NCBI RefSeq assembly: GCF_016862635.1 | Contig: NZ_BONI01000057.1 | Coordinates: 1-64,000, forward strand | Direction of reading: 5' to 3' | DNA length: 64,000 nucleotides | DNA from: Catellatospora coxensis | GTDB taxonomy: Bacteria; Actinomycetota; Actinomycetes; Mycobacteriales; Micromonosporaceae | Part shown: positions 26,162 through 37,925 of the stretch, piece after piece | Layout of the letters: every line of letters begins with the position of its first letter | Position numbering within the stretch: position 1 is the stretch's first letter | Position numbers and translations under genes: made by a program | The notes under the pieces: model-generated | Told to the model about the DNA's origin: nothing | Database searches by the model: none | Seen by the model: the letters and a program-made list of their open reading frames with translations, nothing else

Positions 26162-26575
26162 CGAAGAAGTCGTCGATCTGCTTGACGACCGAGATGAAGC
26201 GCTCGAAGTCGACGGGCTTGGCGACGTACGCGTTGGCGTGCAGCTGGTAGCTGCGCAGCACGTCCTCCTCGGCCTGCGAGGTGGTCAGCACCACGACCGG
26301 GATCCGGCACAGCTCGGCGTCGTTCTTGATCTCGCGGAGCACCTCGCGGCCGTCGCGGCGCGGCAGGTTGAGGTCCAGCAGGATCAGGTCGGGGGTGTTG
26401 GCCTCGGCGAACTCACCCTCTTTGCGCAGGTAGGCCAGCGCCTCCACGCCGTCGCTGACGACGTGCAGGGTGTTGCGCATCTTGTACTCCTCGAACGCCT
26501 CGCGCGTCATGAGCACGTCGCCCGGGTCGTCCTCGACGAGCAGCACCTCGATGGGCCGGTCACCCTTGTCGTCGA

Positions 26576-26579
<4 letters not shown>
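26130..26579 (-). CDS. single-domain response regulator
   Basis: This 149-residue protein is a lone REC domain with the acidic pair in [10 protein letters not shown], the phosphorylation Asp in [13 protein letters not shown], the switch Thr in VVVLTTSQ and Lys in AYVAKPVD. It has no output domain, like Rcp1-type regulators. The ATG overlaps the kinase stop codon (ATGA), so it is the last gene of a three-gene signalling operon and is the likely phosphoacceptor of the kinase. Confidence 0.92.
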
Positions 26580-28191
<1,612 letters not shown>

Positions 28192-28195
<4 letters not shown>

Positions 28196-29388
28196 GGGTT
28201 CGGTTCCTTACTCAGCAGGACGATCGCGACGTCGTCGGCCAGCGGACCGCCGTTGAGCGTCTCGGCCGACTCGACCAGGCTCGCCGGCAGCCGTTCCATG
28301 GTGTCACCGCGGCCGATCCGGGTGGCGCACAGCCCGACCAGGCCCTCGTCACCGAGCCGGTCGGTGCTGTCGCCCAGCCGCCCCTCGACCAGCCCGTCGG
28401 TGTAGAGCAGCAGCGACCAGTCGTCGGGCAGCTCGACGTCGGCCCGCTGCCGGGGCGCGTCGCCCACGCCGAGCAGCAGCCCGTACGGCACGTCGACGGG
28501 CACGGCCCGGCCGCCCGACAGCAGCAGCGGCGGCGGGTGCCCGGCCAGCCAGCACGACATCCGGGCGGCGGCCAGGTCGATGCGCAGCACGGCCATCGTC
28601 GCGAAGGTGCTCGGATGGCTGCGCTCACTGCAGAGCACCTGCTCCATCGCGCTGAGCGTCTGCTCGGGGGCGACTCCGGCCAGGGTCAGCGCCCGCCAGG
28701 CGACCCGCAGCTCGACGCCCAGCGCCGCACCGTCGACGTCGTGGCCGCTCACGTCGCCGATCATCACGTGCACCAGCTCCGGGCTGGTCTGCACCACGTC
28801 GAAGAAGTCCCCGCCGAGCAGCGCCTCGTACCGGCCCGGCCGGTAGAACGTGTGCACGGCCAGCTGGTCCGTGGTCATCAGCGGCTGGGGCAGCAGGCCG
28901 CGTTCCAGCCGGGCCGACTCGGCCTGGCGCAATTCGACCTCACGCAGCCGGCGCGCGTTCTCCTCGGCGTACTTGCGCTCGACGGCGTACTGCACCGAGC
29001 GTTCCAGCAGCGCCCCGTCGACCTGGCCCTTGACCAGGTAGTCCTGCGCGCCCTCGGCGACCGCGCTGATGCCGATGTGGGTGTCCTGCTGGCCGGTGAG
29101 CACGCAGACCGCGGTGCCGGGCGCGGCGGCGAGCACCCGGCGCAGGCCGTCGATGCCCTGCGCGTCCGGCAGGCCCAGGTCCAGCAGGATGCAGTCGACC
29201 TCGCCCATCAGGTCCCGCGCGTCGCGCAGGGTGCGCGCGACGGTGAGCTGGATCGCCGCGTCCTGCTCGCGCAGCAGCTCCTCGACCAGGAACGCGTCGC
29301 CCTCGTCGTCCTCGATCAGCAGCACCCGCAACCGGGTCAGCCGGGCCGGTCCCCGCGGCTGGGTCGGCAGGGAGGCAGCGGCGAACAT
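28192..29388 (-). CDS. response regulator with PP2C/SpoIIE-type phosphatase output
   Basis: This 398-residue protein has an N-terminal REC domain (LLIEDDEGDAF, phosphorylated Asp in CILLDLGLPD, Lys in DYLVKG). A short coiled coil follows, then a SpoIIE-like phosphatase domain (GGDFFDV, VMIGDVSGHDVDGAA, LLYTDGLVEGR, ADDVAIVLL). It would dephosphorylate an anti-sigma-factor antagonist or similar, under kinase control. The ATG at 29388 has GAGGGAA upstream. It is the first gene of the operon with the kinase and single-domain regulator, all joined by four-base overlaps. Confidence 0.92.
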
Positions 29389-29726
29389 GGATTCCCTCAG
29401 GTCTCGGGCGGCAGGTCGGCGATGAATACGGTTTCCCCTATCGCACTGCAGATCATGCCTGCGCCGGGCGGCTCCGCACAACTCAGGGCAGCGGGGCCCG
29501 CGCCCCGGCGTCATGCCGTCCCAAGTGGGCGATCATCCTTGCGGCCGCCGGTCGGCGACGACCCGCCGAAAGGGCTTGTGCGGCTTGCGCGGCGGGCCCA
29601 TCCTCAAGGTGATCGCGGGTGGCGCGCGAACCCCTTGACGGCATGGCTGCATTGCCCGATGATCGCCCGATCTTATGTGTTTTGCGGGGGCTCGGGCCTG
29701 CGCACCTGACCTGAGGCGGTGACCTG
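29389..29726. other. 338-base divergent intergenic region
   Basis: No gene is evident between the divergent phosphatase-regulator and penicillin-binding protein genes. A possible promoter toward the right reads TTGACG at 29635-29640 with GATGAT 17 bases later (29658-29663). This is a weak match. Nothing else stands out. Confidence 0.4.
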
Positions 29727-32216
29727 ATGAGCTCGCGCTACCGCAACCCACTGGTCAACATTGCGTCCATGCTGATCTGCGGCCTGCTGGCCGGAGTCGT
29801 CGTCGCCGCCGGGGTCTTCCCGGCGGTGGCGCTGTCCGGCATGGCCGCCGTCGTGGGGGGCGACGCCTTCGGCAAGCTGCCCGACGAGCTGATCGTCAAA
29901 CGCTCGCCCCAGCTCAGTTACCTCTACGCGGCCGACGGAAAGACCCTGCTGGCCACGATGTACGACGAGAACCGGCGCGACCTGCCGCTGGCCGACGTGC
30001 CGCTGATCGTGCGCCAGGCCGTGCTCGCCGCCGAGGACCAGAAGTTCTACGAGCACAACGGCGTAGACATCAAGGGCATCGCCCGCGCGTACATCGCCAA
30101 CAAGAAGGCCGGCGACGTGCAGCAGGGCGCCTCGACGCTGACCATGCAGTTCGTCCGGCTGTCCATCTCGTACTCGGCCGACACCGCGCAGGAGGTCGTC
30201 GACGCGACCGAGGACACCGCCAAACGCAAGATCCGCGAGATGCGCTACGCCATGGCCATCGAGCAGCGCATGAGCAAGGACGACATCCTCGAGGGCTACC
30301 TCAACACCGCATACTTCGGCAACCGGGCGTACGGCATCTTCGCCGCCGCGCAGGTGTACTTCGGCAAGGAGCCGAAGACGCTGACCGCCGCCGAGTCCGC
30401 CTTCCTCGCCGCGCTGGTCAAGTTCCCCGGCGACTTCGACGTGATCAGCCTCAAGGGCCAGGCGCTCGCCGTCGCCCGGCGCGACTACGTGCTCGACGAG
30501 ATGGTGGGGACCGGCGCGCTCACCGCGCAGCAGGGCGCGGTGGCCAAGGCCGAGCCACTGAAGGTCACCGGCAAGTTCACCCCGAACGGCTGCGTGCAGA
30601 GCACCAACATCAAGTGGGGCTTCTTCTGCGACTTCTTCCAGCGCTGGTGGAACCAGCAGCCGGTGTTCGGGGTCACCCCGTACGACCGCGAGCGCTCGCT
30701 GAAGTCGGGCGGCTTCCGCATCATCACCTCGCTGGACGTCACCGCGCAGTCCGCGATGGACCGCAGCATCGACCGCTCGGTGAACAAGAACCCGGACCTG
30801 CCCGGCGGCAAGTGGAAGTACAAGTCCGACGCGGTCCTGCTGGCCGCCGTCGAACCGGGCAGCGGCAAGGTGCGCGGGCTGGCCGCCAACCGCAACTTCC
30901 GGATCGACAGCAAGACCAAGCCGCAGAACGGCAAGGCGTCCAACCCGGCGCTGGCCCGCCGCGGCGTCCGGGGCAGCTACCCGAACACCACCAACCCGCT
31001 GCTGACCGGCGGCCCCGACATCGGCGGCTACCAGCCCGGCTCCGTCATGAAGATCTTCACCATGGTGGCGGCGCTGGAGAAGGGCTACCCGCTGTCCACG
31101 GTCATCAACACCCGCGCGCCGTACGTCTCCCGGACCCGGATCACCGGCAGCCCGAACTGCGGCGGCTACTGGTGCCCGACCAACTCGGGCGGGCGCAACT
31201 TCGGCCCGCAGAACATGTGGAACGGCTTCGGCAGCTCCATCAACACGTTCTTCGTGCCGCTGTTCGAGATGACCGGCGGCTCGCACGTCATCGACACCGC
31301 CAAGCGCATGGGCCTGACCTTCTACGACAACCCGCGCTCGACCCTCGACGACTTCTACTACTCCACGCAGGCCGCCGACGGCTGGGGGCCGTTCACGCTC
31401 GGCGCGTCCGACCACACGCCGCTGCAGATCGCCAACGCGTTCGCCACCCTGGCCGCCGACGGCGTCTACTGCGAGCCGATCCCCGTCGAGTCGATCACGA
31501 CCAGCAAGGGCGAGAAGCTGGCCGTCGGCGACCGGCGCTGCAAGCAGAACATCCCGGTGGACGTGGCCCGCGCCGCGATCGACGCGGCCCGGTGCCCGGT
31601 CGGCGACCGGTCGCTGTACGGCAAGTGCCAGGGCGCCACCGCCCGCGACTCCCGCGAGATCATCGGCAAGCACATCGCCGGCAAGACGGGCACCACCGAC
31701 AACTCCAAGTCGGTGACGCTCACCATCACCACCAAGCAGCTGGCGATCTCCGGCTTCCAGACCGACCCCGACTGGGCGCAGGTCAACCATGCCATGTCGC
31801 ACCGCGTCATCAACCCGGCGGTGCAGTTCGCGCTGCGCGACGCGATGAAGGGCAAGGAGTCGATCCAGTTCCAACGGCCCAGCAACCTGCGGCTGGTCAC
31901 CGGATCGCAGGTGGCCATCCCGGCGGTCAAGTGCCGCACGGTGCCGCAGGCCCGGTCGATCCTCAACGGCAAGGGCTTCAAGGTCGAGGTCGCGTCCAAG
32001 CAGGTCGACTCGGACTGCCCGAAGGGCACCGCGTCCGGCACGAACCCGTCGGGCCGGACCATCAAGAACGGCATCGTGGTGATCGAGGTCAGCAACGGCA
32101 GCAAGGCCAAGCCGAGCGCACCGCCCCAGGCGCCGACCAGTCCGCAGCCGAGCCCGCCACCCGGACCCGGACCGAATCCCCCTCCGCCCGCCGTGGTAGC
32201 CGCCCGCTACGGCTGA
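29727..32216 (+). CDS. class A penicillin-binding protein (transglycosylase/transpeptidase) with PASTA domain
   Basis: This 829-residue bifunctional peptidoglycan synthase has one N-terminal membrane helix. Its GT51 domain shows AAEDQKFYEHNGVD, QGASTLTMQFVRL and EGYLNTAYFG. The transpeptidase domain has Ser439 in QPGSVMKIF, SSIN and the KTGT motif at Lys653. One PASTA-like domain and a Pro-rich tail follow. It acts on the outer face of the membrane in cell-wall growth. The ATG at 29727 overlaps an upstream TGATG, with GAGGCGGTGA as ribosome site. Confidence 0.94.
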   Translation: MSSRYRNPLVNIASMLICGLLAGVVVAAGVFPAVALSGMAAVVGGDAFGKLPDELIVKRSPQLSYLYAADGKTLLATMYDENRRDLPLADVPLIVRQAVLAAEDQKFYEHNGVDIKGIARAYIANKKAGDVQQGASTLTMQFVRLSISYSADTAQEVVDATEDTAKRKIREMRYAMAIEQRMSKDDILEGYLNTAYFGNRAYGIFAAAQVYFGKEPKTLTAAESAFLAALVKFPGDFDVISLKGQALAVARRDYVLDEMVGTGALTAQQGAVAKAEPLKVTGKFTPNGCVQSTNIKWGFFCDFFQRWWNQQPVFGVTPYDRERSLKSGGFRIITSLDVTAQSAMDRSIDRSVNKNPDLPGGKWKYKSDAVLLAAVEPGSGKVRGLAANRNFRIDSKTKPQNGKASNPALARRGVRGSYPNTTNPLLTGGPDIGGYQPGSVMKIFTMVAALEKGYPLSTVINTRAPYVSRTRITGSPNCGGYWCPTNSGGRNFGPQNMWNGFGSSINTFFVPLFEMTGGSHVIDTAKRMGLTFYDNPRSTLDDFYYSTQAADGWGPFTLGASDHTPLQIANAFATLAADGVYCEPIPVESITTSKGEKLAVGDRRCKQNIPVDVARAAIDAARCPVGDRSLYGKCQGATARDSREIIGKHIAGKTGTTDNSKSVTLTITTKQLAISGFQTDPDWAQVNHAMSHRVINPAVQFALRDAMKGKESIQFQRPSNLRLVTGSQVAIPAVKCRTVPQARSILNGKGFKVEVASKQVDSDCPKGTASGTNPSGRTIKNGIVVIEVSNGSKAKPSAPPQAPTSPQPSPPPGPGPNPPPPAVVAARYG

Positions 32217-32228
32217 CCTGCCGCGAAG

Positions 32229-32261
32229 GCCGGGCCGTCCGCCGGCAACGGATGGCCCGGC
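32229..32261. terminator. two-way terminator hairpin
   Basis: A 12-bp stem (GCCGGGCCGTCC / GGATGGCCCGGC, one mismatch) with a 9-nt loop lies between the convergent penicillin-binding protein and lipoprotein genes. Confidence 0.7.
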
Positions 32262-32266
32262 TGCCG

Positions 32267-33004
32267 TCAGCCGCGGATCGCCGCCAGCAGGTCGGCCGGC
32301 ATCGCCGTGACCTCGTCCGCAGGCGGCGCGCTCACCGTGACCGGGGTGACGTAGCTGTACGTCGCCGCCATCACCATACCCGGCACGAGCTGCGACAGGT
32401 CGACCTCGAAGCTGGTCAGCCGGCCCTCACCGTCGGTGCTCGCGACGAAGGGCACTGCCCGCAGGTTCTCAGCGAGCGCACCGACCTTGCTCGGGTCATA
32501 CGTCGGCGAGGTGGTCATGTCCACCGTGCCCTGGAACAGTCCAGGCCCGGCGAGCTGCACCTTGTTGACGGCGTTGACCAGGCCCAGCACCCCACCCGGG
32601 TTCTTCGGGTTCGCCATGTCGAACGTGGTGCCCGCGACGTCGGCAGCCGTCGTGTGCATCCACTTCGCCAGCCGCGGGTTGCCCTTCACCTTCAGCCAGA
32701 CGTCGTCACCGATCATCAGCGCGTTCATCTCGGTGGTCTTGCCGCCGAACGGCAGCGAGGCCACGACGGTGGCCTGGCGACCGGTCATGTCCAGCCACCC
32801 GTTCGCCGCGACCTGGCCGCCCACCTCCATCGAGAACTGGACCGGCTGGGTCGTCAAGGCGAGTGACGCCTTCGCGAACTGCTCCTCGGCCGACGCCGGT
32901 GGCGCCGACGTCGCCGGGGCGGCGTCGCCGTCCGAGCCGCAGCCCGACAACCCGATCGCCACAGCCGCCAGCACGGCCATGGCACCAACTGCACGCCTTC
33001 TCAC
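32267..33004 (-). CDS. LppX/LprAFG-like lipoprotein
   Basis: This 245-residue protein has a lipobox GLSGCG with the modified Cys near residue 22. The mature domain (QFSMEVGG, GWLDMTGR, MIGDDVWLKVKGN) resembles the LppX_LprAFG fold, which binds lipids in mycobacteria. The GTG at 33004 follows GAGGAG at nine bases. It is anchored to the outer face of the membrane. The ligand is unknown. Confidence 0.8.
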   Translation of the reverse strand: MRRRAVGAMAVLAAVAIGLSGCGSDGDAAPATSAPPASAEEQFAKASLALTTQPVQFSMEVGGQVAANGWLDMTGRQATVVASLPFGGKTTEMNALMIGDDVWLKVKGNPRLAKWMHTTAADVAGTTFDMANPKNPGGVLGLVNAVNKVQLAGPGLFQGTVDMTTSPTYDPSKVGALAENLRAVPFVASTDGEGRLTSFEVDLSQLVPGMVMAATYSYVTPVTVSAPPADEVTAMPADLLAAIRG

Positions 33005-33094
33005 CTATACAGCTCCTCGCCCAAGATAGATCATCGCGGCGGGACTATACGTGGTCGCGGCGATCGCCGTCCGTCATCTATTCCGGACACCAGA

Positions 33095-34378
33095 TCAAAC
33101 GGACTCCGATGCGGGGAAGACCGCGCCGACCGCCGGGGTCGGGGTGAACGTCGACGGCATGCCGATGTAGCCGTTGATCGCGCCGATCGACGGATAACGC
33201 TCCGCCGCCTGCTCGTCGATGACGTAGTCGGGGATGCGGCGCAGGATCTCGTCCAGCATCACCACCGCCTCCACCTTCGCCAGGTGCGCGCCGACGCAGC
33301 GGTGCACCCCCGAACCGAACGCGACATGCCGGTTCGGCGTACGGTCCAGGCGCATCTCGGCCGGGCAGTCGAAGGCCGCCGGGTCGCGGTTGGCGGCGGC
33401 GAACGCAAGCATCACCCGCTCACCGGCCGCGATGCGCTGACCGCCGAGCACCGTGTCCCGGGTCGCCGTACGCGACATGAACTGCACCGGGGCCAGCACC
33501 CGCAGGAACTCGTCCACGGCCGTGGGCAGCAGCCCCGGGTCGGCGATCAGCCGGTCGCGGTCGGCGGGGTTGCGGTGCAGCCAGTGCAGGGCGTGCGAGA
33601 CCAGGGCCGTGGTGGTGTCCACTCCCCCGGCGACGACCAGCCCCGCGGTGGCGATGACGTGGTCCAGCGGGAGCAGCTCGCCGTCGTCGCCGGTCGCGGT
33701 GGCCAGCACGCTGATCAGATCGCCGGTCGGCTCGGCCCGGCGGGCCACCACCAGCGCGCCGAGCACCGCCATCATCTCGCCGACGGCGGTCATCGCCTCC
33801 GTCCAGGACGCGCTGCCGGGCGGCGAGTACGTCAGCAGGTGGATCGGCCCGGCATACCGTTCCCAGTCCGTCAGCGGCACCCCGAGGATGCCGAGCGTGA
33901 CGATCGCCGGCACGGGGTTGGTCAGCTCGGCGACCAGGTCGGCCTGCCCCTTCGCGGAGAACCGGTCCAGGCAGGCGGCGGTGACCTGGCGGATGAACGG
34001 CTCGCGGCGGCGGGACTGCTCCGGCGACAGCGGGCCGTTGAGCAGCCGGCGGTAGACGGTGTGCAGCGGCGGGTCCAGCTCCTGCGGCACGTTCAGGGCC
34101 GGGATCGGCGGGTTGCTCGTGCCGCGCATCGGCCCGCCCGGGTCGGTGTGGTCCTGGTACGAGGAGAACACCGCGTGGTCACGCAGGGCCTCCACCACGT
34201 GCTCGTACCCGGAGACGACCCAGGTCCCGCCGTGGGCGGCGGTGTGCGCGACCGGGCACGACGCGACGTTGCCGTCGGAGATCTCCTGCCAGCGGTCGCG
34301 GTAGTCCGCGCCGTGGTGGTCGAGCTCGATCGTCGGCCGTGCCGCCTGGTCGCGTACGGCGTCCGGGTGTGCCTGCAT
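33095..34378 (-). CDS. cytochrome P450
   Basis: This 427-residue soluble P450 has the I-helix VVAGGVDTTT, the K-helix ExxR in DEFLRVLAPV and the haem ligand Cys361 in FGSGVHRCVGAH. These are typical of class I bacterial P450s that need a ferredoxin partner, and none is encoded nearby. GAGGAGG precedes the ATG at 34378. The substrate is unknown. It is divergent from a hypothetical gene that starts about 114 bases away. Confidence 0.93.
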   Translation of the reverse strand: MQAHPDAVRDQAARPTIELDHHGADYRDRWQEISDGNVASCPVAHTAAHGGTWVVSGYEHVVEALRDHAVFSSYQDHTDPGGPMRGTSNPPIPALNVPQELDPPLHTVYRRLLNGPLSPEQSRRREPFIRQVTAACLDRFSAKGQADLVAELTNPVPAIVTLGILGVPLTDWERYAGPIHLLTYSPPGSASWTEAMTAVGEMMAVLGALVVARRAEPTGDLISVLATATGDDGELLPLDHVIATAGLVVAGGVDTTTALVSHALHWLHRNPADRDRLIADPGLLPTAVDEFLRVLAPVQFMSRTATRDTVLGGQRIAAGERVMLAFAAANRDPAAFDCPAEMRLDRTPNRHVAFGSGVHRCVGAHLAKVEAVVMLDEILRRIPDYVIDEQAAERYPSIGAINGYIGMPSTFTPTPAVGAVFPASESV

Positions 34379-34492
34379 GGGCGTCCTCCTCAGTCAGCGT
34401 CCATCATGGACCGTGACCTCCGCCTCGCCCAGCGTGAAGTTTCAACCGCCCGGGTGGTGGTGCGCCGACCGGCCCGGCCCGATGATGACCGG

Positions 34493-35650
34493 GTGGTGGA
34501 ACTTACCGTGCTGAGCACCGTGTTGGTGCTGTTCAAGGCTGCTTTCGCGGGCGAGGATCTGGACCGCAAGCTCGGCGCCGACGTCATCTCCACCGTGCTC
34601 GGCGGACTGCTGCGCACCGCCTCGCCCACCGACCCGGTGCTGCTCAAGGTGCTGGAACTGGCCGAGAAACTCGACGTCAGGGACTACAAGAAGGCCATGG
34701 CCGGCGGCCACCGCTACCTCACCGAGGCGCACCTGGGCCCCACCCTGCGCATCGATCGGCTCCACCTCGCCCGGACGCAGTTCGTCGACGCGGCCTCCGC
34801 GGCCGAGGCGATGGAGGTGCCGATCCTGGTCGCCAACGCGGAGTACGCCGTCGCCAAGTGCGACGCGCTGCTCGCCGCGCCCGTGGACGCCGCGTTGGCG
34901 CTCGACCGGGCGGCGGCGGCGCTGGAGGGGGCCATCGAATCCATCGACACCCCCGGGGCCGCCTACCGCTGGCTGAGGCTGAACGAGGCGAAGTTCGCCC
35001 AGGACAGCTCGGTGACCAACTGGCTGACCCGCGCCGCCGACCGGGACCTGATCCGGCAGCGCGACCTCGACGCGGCGGGCAAGACCGCCGACGACCTGCA
35101 ACGGGACCTGCGGGAGCTGACCGACCTGTACAGCGAGGTGCAGACCGCGGCCCTGGCCGGCACGGACGGGGCCCGGCCGGTGCTGTGGGCGCAGCCGCCG
35201 GGCGGGAACGTCCGGGCCGGTCTCGACGCCAAGGCCGTCGCGACGCTCGGCGACGACGCGCCGGTCCGCGGCTTCGGCCTGACCCTGCGGGTCGAGCAGC
35301 GCCGGATCGGCCAGGCCCTCTCCGGCGGGCGCATCGTCGAGCTGGCGCTGAATCTCACCGTGCACGACGACCGGATCCTGCACTGCACCGGCGCGTACCT
35401 GCCCGCGGTGGGACCGCCCACCGAGCCGGCGGGTTCGCCGCTGCGGCTGCGGGGCCTGACCGCGCTGCTCGCCCCGCTCACCCCACCCGGGTCCGGCACG
35501 GTCGCCGTGCCCCGGGGCAGCCACCGGCGGGTGCTCACGGTGCCGCTCGGCGACATCGAGGACACTGTGAAGATCAGGATCTCGCGGCCGTCGTCCGGGG
35601 GACGGCAGGCGTCCACCGGGGCCTGCCTGTACATCCCGTTGCCGCGGTGA
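34493..35650 (+). CDS. hypothetical helical protein
   Basis: This protein of about 385 residues starts VVELTVLSTVLVLFKAAFAG, has a mostly helical N-terminal half and a beta-rich C-terminal part. No motif is recognised and there is no cleavable signal. I took the GTG at 34493 because the hydrophobic first helix starts there; an ATG at 34406 is in frame. It is divergent from the P450 gene. Confidence 0.6.
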   Translation: MVELTVLSTVLVLFKAAFAGEDLDRKLGADVISTVLGGLLRTASPTDPVLLKVLELAEKLDVRDYKKAMAGGHRYLTEAHLGPTLRIDRLHLARTQFVDAASAAEAMEVPILVANAEYAVAKCDALLAAPVDAALALDRAAAALEGAIESIDTPGAAYRWLRLNEAKFAQDSSVTNWLTRAADRDLIRQRDLDAAGKTADDLQRDLRELTDLYSEVQTAALAGTDGARPVLWAQPPGGNVRAGLDAKAVATLGDDAPVRGFGLTLRVEQRRIGQALSGGRIVELALNLTVHDDRILHCTGAYLPAVGPPTEPAGSPLRLRGLTALLAPLTPPGSGTVAVPRGSHRRVLTVPLGDIEDTVKIRISRPSSGGRQASTGACLYIPLPR

Positions 35651-35721
35651 CGGCGGCAGCCCCGTAGCGTCGCTCGATCGGGCGAATGGCGCGTTCCGTA
35701 CCGCGGTGCCATCATCGCTTG

Positions 35722-37053
35722 ATGGTCGTCGCTCGCCGTACGCTGCTGGGGGCCGGTCTGGCCGCGGTGGGCGCGGCCGTCACCGGATGCGGTGAGTCCG
35801 CGGCGAACCGCAGCCCCGCCTGGGTGGCGCCCGACGCCACGCCCGCCACCAGCGCACCGCCGACGCCGAGTCCCACCCCGTCGCCTTCGCCTAGTCCGCC
35901 CGGCCAGGCCGCGTACGCGGCCGACGTCACCAAGGCCCTGCGCCGCCACCTGCCGGACGGCGCGCAGACCCTGCGGCACGACGGCTTCCCGGGCGCGGTC
36001 GCGCTCGTGCTGGTCGACGGCAAGGCCACCGTGCACACCGCGGTCGGCGAGGCGCTGCGCTACGACGCCGGGCCCACGCTGCTGCCCGCCGCGCGCCGGG
36101 TGCCGATGCGCCCCGACTCGATCTTCGACCTGGCCTCGGTCACCAAGGTCTACACCGCGATCCTGCTGCTGCAGCAGGTCGACAAGGGCAGGGTCGCGCT
36201 GGACGCGCCGGTCGCCGAGTACCTGCCCGGGTTCACCGGCGCGGGCAAGGGCGCGGTCACCGTCGCCATGCTGCTCACGCACACCAGCGGCCTGCCCGTC
36301 GGCGCGAAGGTCACCGGCCTGCCCGACAACGCGGCCCGCTGGCAGGCGGTCCTGGCCGCGCCCCTGGTGTCCGGCGCGGTGCCCGGCCGGACGTTCCGCT
36401 ACTCCAGCGTCGGCCTCATGGTCGCCGGGAAGATCGTCGAGAAGGTCACCGGGCAGCGCCTCGACCAGGCGCTCAAGTCCGGCCTCACCGGGCCGCTCGG
36501 GCTGCGCGACACCGGCTTCCTGCCGAACACCTGGCTGTCCGCCGGGGCGCGGCGCACCCGGCTGGTCGCGACCGACGCCCGGTCCTCGCGGGGCCTGCTG
36601 CGCGGCACCGTGCACGACGACGTCGCCAACCACCTGGGCGGGATCGCCGGGCACGCGGGCGTGTTCGCCAGCGCCGCCGACGTCGCCGCGATCGGGCAGC
36701 TGCTGCTCGACGGCGGCGTGTACCGGGGGAGGCGCGTCCTCGCCGAGGCGACCGTCCGGAAGATGCTGGCCGACGCCAACGCCGGCAAACCCGCCGTGGA
36801 CCCCGAACGCCCCACCCGGACCTCAGCGCACGGCCTCGGCGTCGTGCTCGACCAGCGCTGGTTCATGGGCCGGCTGAGCAGCGCCCGCACGTTCGGCCAC
36901 ACCGGCTTCGCCGGGCCGTCGCTGCTGGTCGACCCCGGCCGCCGGCTCGTGCTGGCCCTGCTCACCAACCGGGCCCACCCGAACTGGAGCTGGGCCGACC
37001 CCGATCCGGCCCGCGTCGCCGTGGCCGACGTCCTCGCCCGGTCCCTCGCCTGA
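35722..37053 (+). CDS. beta-lactamase-fold serine hydrolase lipoprotein
   Basis: This protein of about 443 residues has a twin-Arg-like signal ARRTLLGAGLAAVGAAVTGC that ends in a lipobox and is followed by a Pro/Ser/Thr linker. The class C beta-lactamase/DD-peptidase domain shows the nucleophile in FDLASVTKVYT, the second motif RYSSVG and the HTG variant in FGHTGFAG. It is probably anchored outside the membrane as an esterase or peptidase. The class alone does not show antibiotic resistance. The ATG at 35722 lacks a clear ribosome site. Confidence 0.87.
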   Translation: MVVARRTLLGAGLAAVGAAVTGCGESAANRSPAWVAPDATPATSAPPTPSPTPSPSPSPPGQAAYAADVTKALRRHLPDGAQTLRHDGFPGAVALVLVDGKATVHTAVGEALRYDAGPTLLPAARRVPMRPDSIFDLASVTKVYTAILLLQQVDKGRVALDAPVAEYLPGFTGAGKGAVTVAMLLTHTSGLPVGAKVTGLPDNAARWQAVLAAPLVSGAVPGRTFRYSSVGLMVAGKIVEKVTGQRLDQALKSGLTGPLGLRDTGFLPNTWLSAGARRTRLVATDARSSRGLLRGTVHDDVANHLGGIAGHAGVFASAADVAAIGQLLLDGGVYRGRRVLAEATVRKMLADANAGKPAVDPERPTRTSAHGLGVVLDQRWFMGRLSSARTFGHTGFAGPSLLVDPGRRLVLALLTNRAHPNWSWADPDPARVAVADVLARSLA

Positions 37054-37057
37054 CCAA

Positions 37058-37132
37058 GATCGCTCGACTTGCCCGGCACCTGTGCGAATGCGCACTCAAG
37101 ATACGCACAGGTGCCGGGCAAGTCGGTGGATC
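37058..37132. repeat. 75-bp palindromic repeat, intergenic copy
   Basis: The arms TTGCCCGGCACCTGTGCG and its complement lie around a short centre that includes AAGATACGCAC. It starts four bases after the serine hydrolase stop, and its end overlaps the stop codon of the convergent SDR. It aligns without gaps to 50755-50829 inside the NRPS gene (reverse complement), with 57 of 75 bases identical. Confidence 0.88.
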
Positions 37133-37879
37133 AGGTACGCAGGTACGACGCGCCGTTCAGGTCGATGATCGTGCCCGAGGCCCACTCGGCCTGCGGCGAG
37201 GCCAGCCAGTGCACGGCCGCGGCGACCTCCTCCGGCTGCGCGACCCGGCCGAACGGGCTCTGCTGCCGGATCGCGTCGGCCCGGTCGGAGTTGAGGTGCT
37301 CGCTGACCATGTCCGTCTCGACGAATCCCGGCGCGACCGCGGCGACCGCGATGCCGTACGGGGCCAGCGCCACCGCCAGCGACTGCGTCAGCGAGTTCAG
37401 CCCGGCCTTGCTCGCGCCGTACGCGACCTGGCCGGGTTCGCCGCGGAACGCCCCGCGCGAGGAGACGTTGACGATGCGCCCGCCGCGTTCGCGCATGTGC
37501 CGGGCGGCGCACCAGATCGCGTTGGCCGCGCCGACCAGGTTCGTGTCGAGGGTGGCCCGCCACTGCTGCTGCCAGTCCGCATAGGAGGTTTCGAAGATCG
37601 GGTGCGGGGTGAACCCCCCGCGTTGTTGACGAGCACGTCCAGCCCGCCGAGCGCCGCCGCCGCCTCGTCGACCATGGTCTGGACCGCGGCGGGGTCGGCC
37701 AGGTCGGCCCGCACCACCACGTGTCCGCTGCCGGGCAGCGCGTCCCGCAGCCGCTCAGCGGCGGACACCGATTCGCGGCAGTGGATCGCGACCCGGTCGC
37801 CGCTGTCGGCGAACGCCTGCGCCACAGCCTTTCCGATGCCCCGAGAAGCTCCTGTCACCAGTACCGCGCGCCCAGTCAT
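37131..37879 (-). pseudogene. frameshifted SDR oxidoreductase
   Basis: The N-terminal part (LVTGASRGIGKAVAQ, LVNNAGG) and the C-terminal part (VNVSSRGAF, YGASKAG, the GxVETD region and IDLNGASYL) are all typical of a classical SDR, but they lie in different frames. The break falls at a run of six C at 37614-37619; a seventh would restore the frame and give NNAGGFTPHPIFE. The catalytic Ser, Tyr and Lys are all present. Either the gene is freshly broken or one base was lost in sequencing. The ATG at 37879 has AGGA eight bases upstream. Confidence 0.8.
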
Positions 37880-37925
37880 GGAGATCATCCTGCCAGGCCG
37901 CGCCGCGGTGTGCTGAAGTGGACCG

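Noticed and set aside
33095-34378. The cytochrome P450 as part of the siderophore pathway
   Set aside because: It lies in the middle region without an iron box, ferredoxin partner or link to the NRPS.
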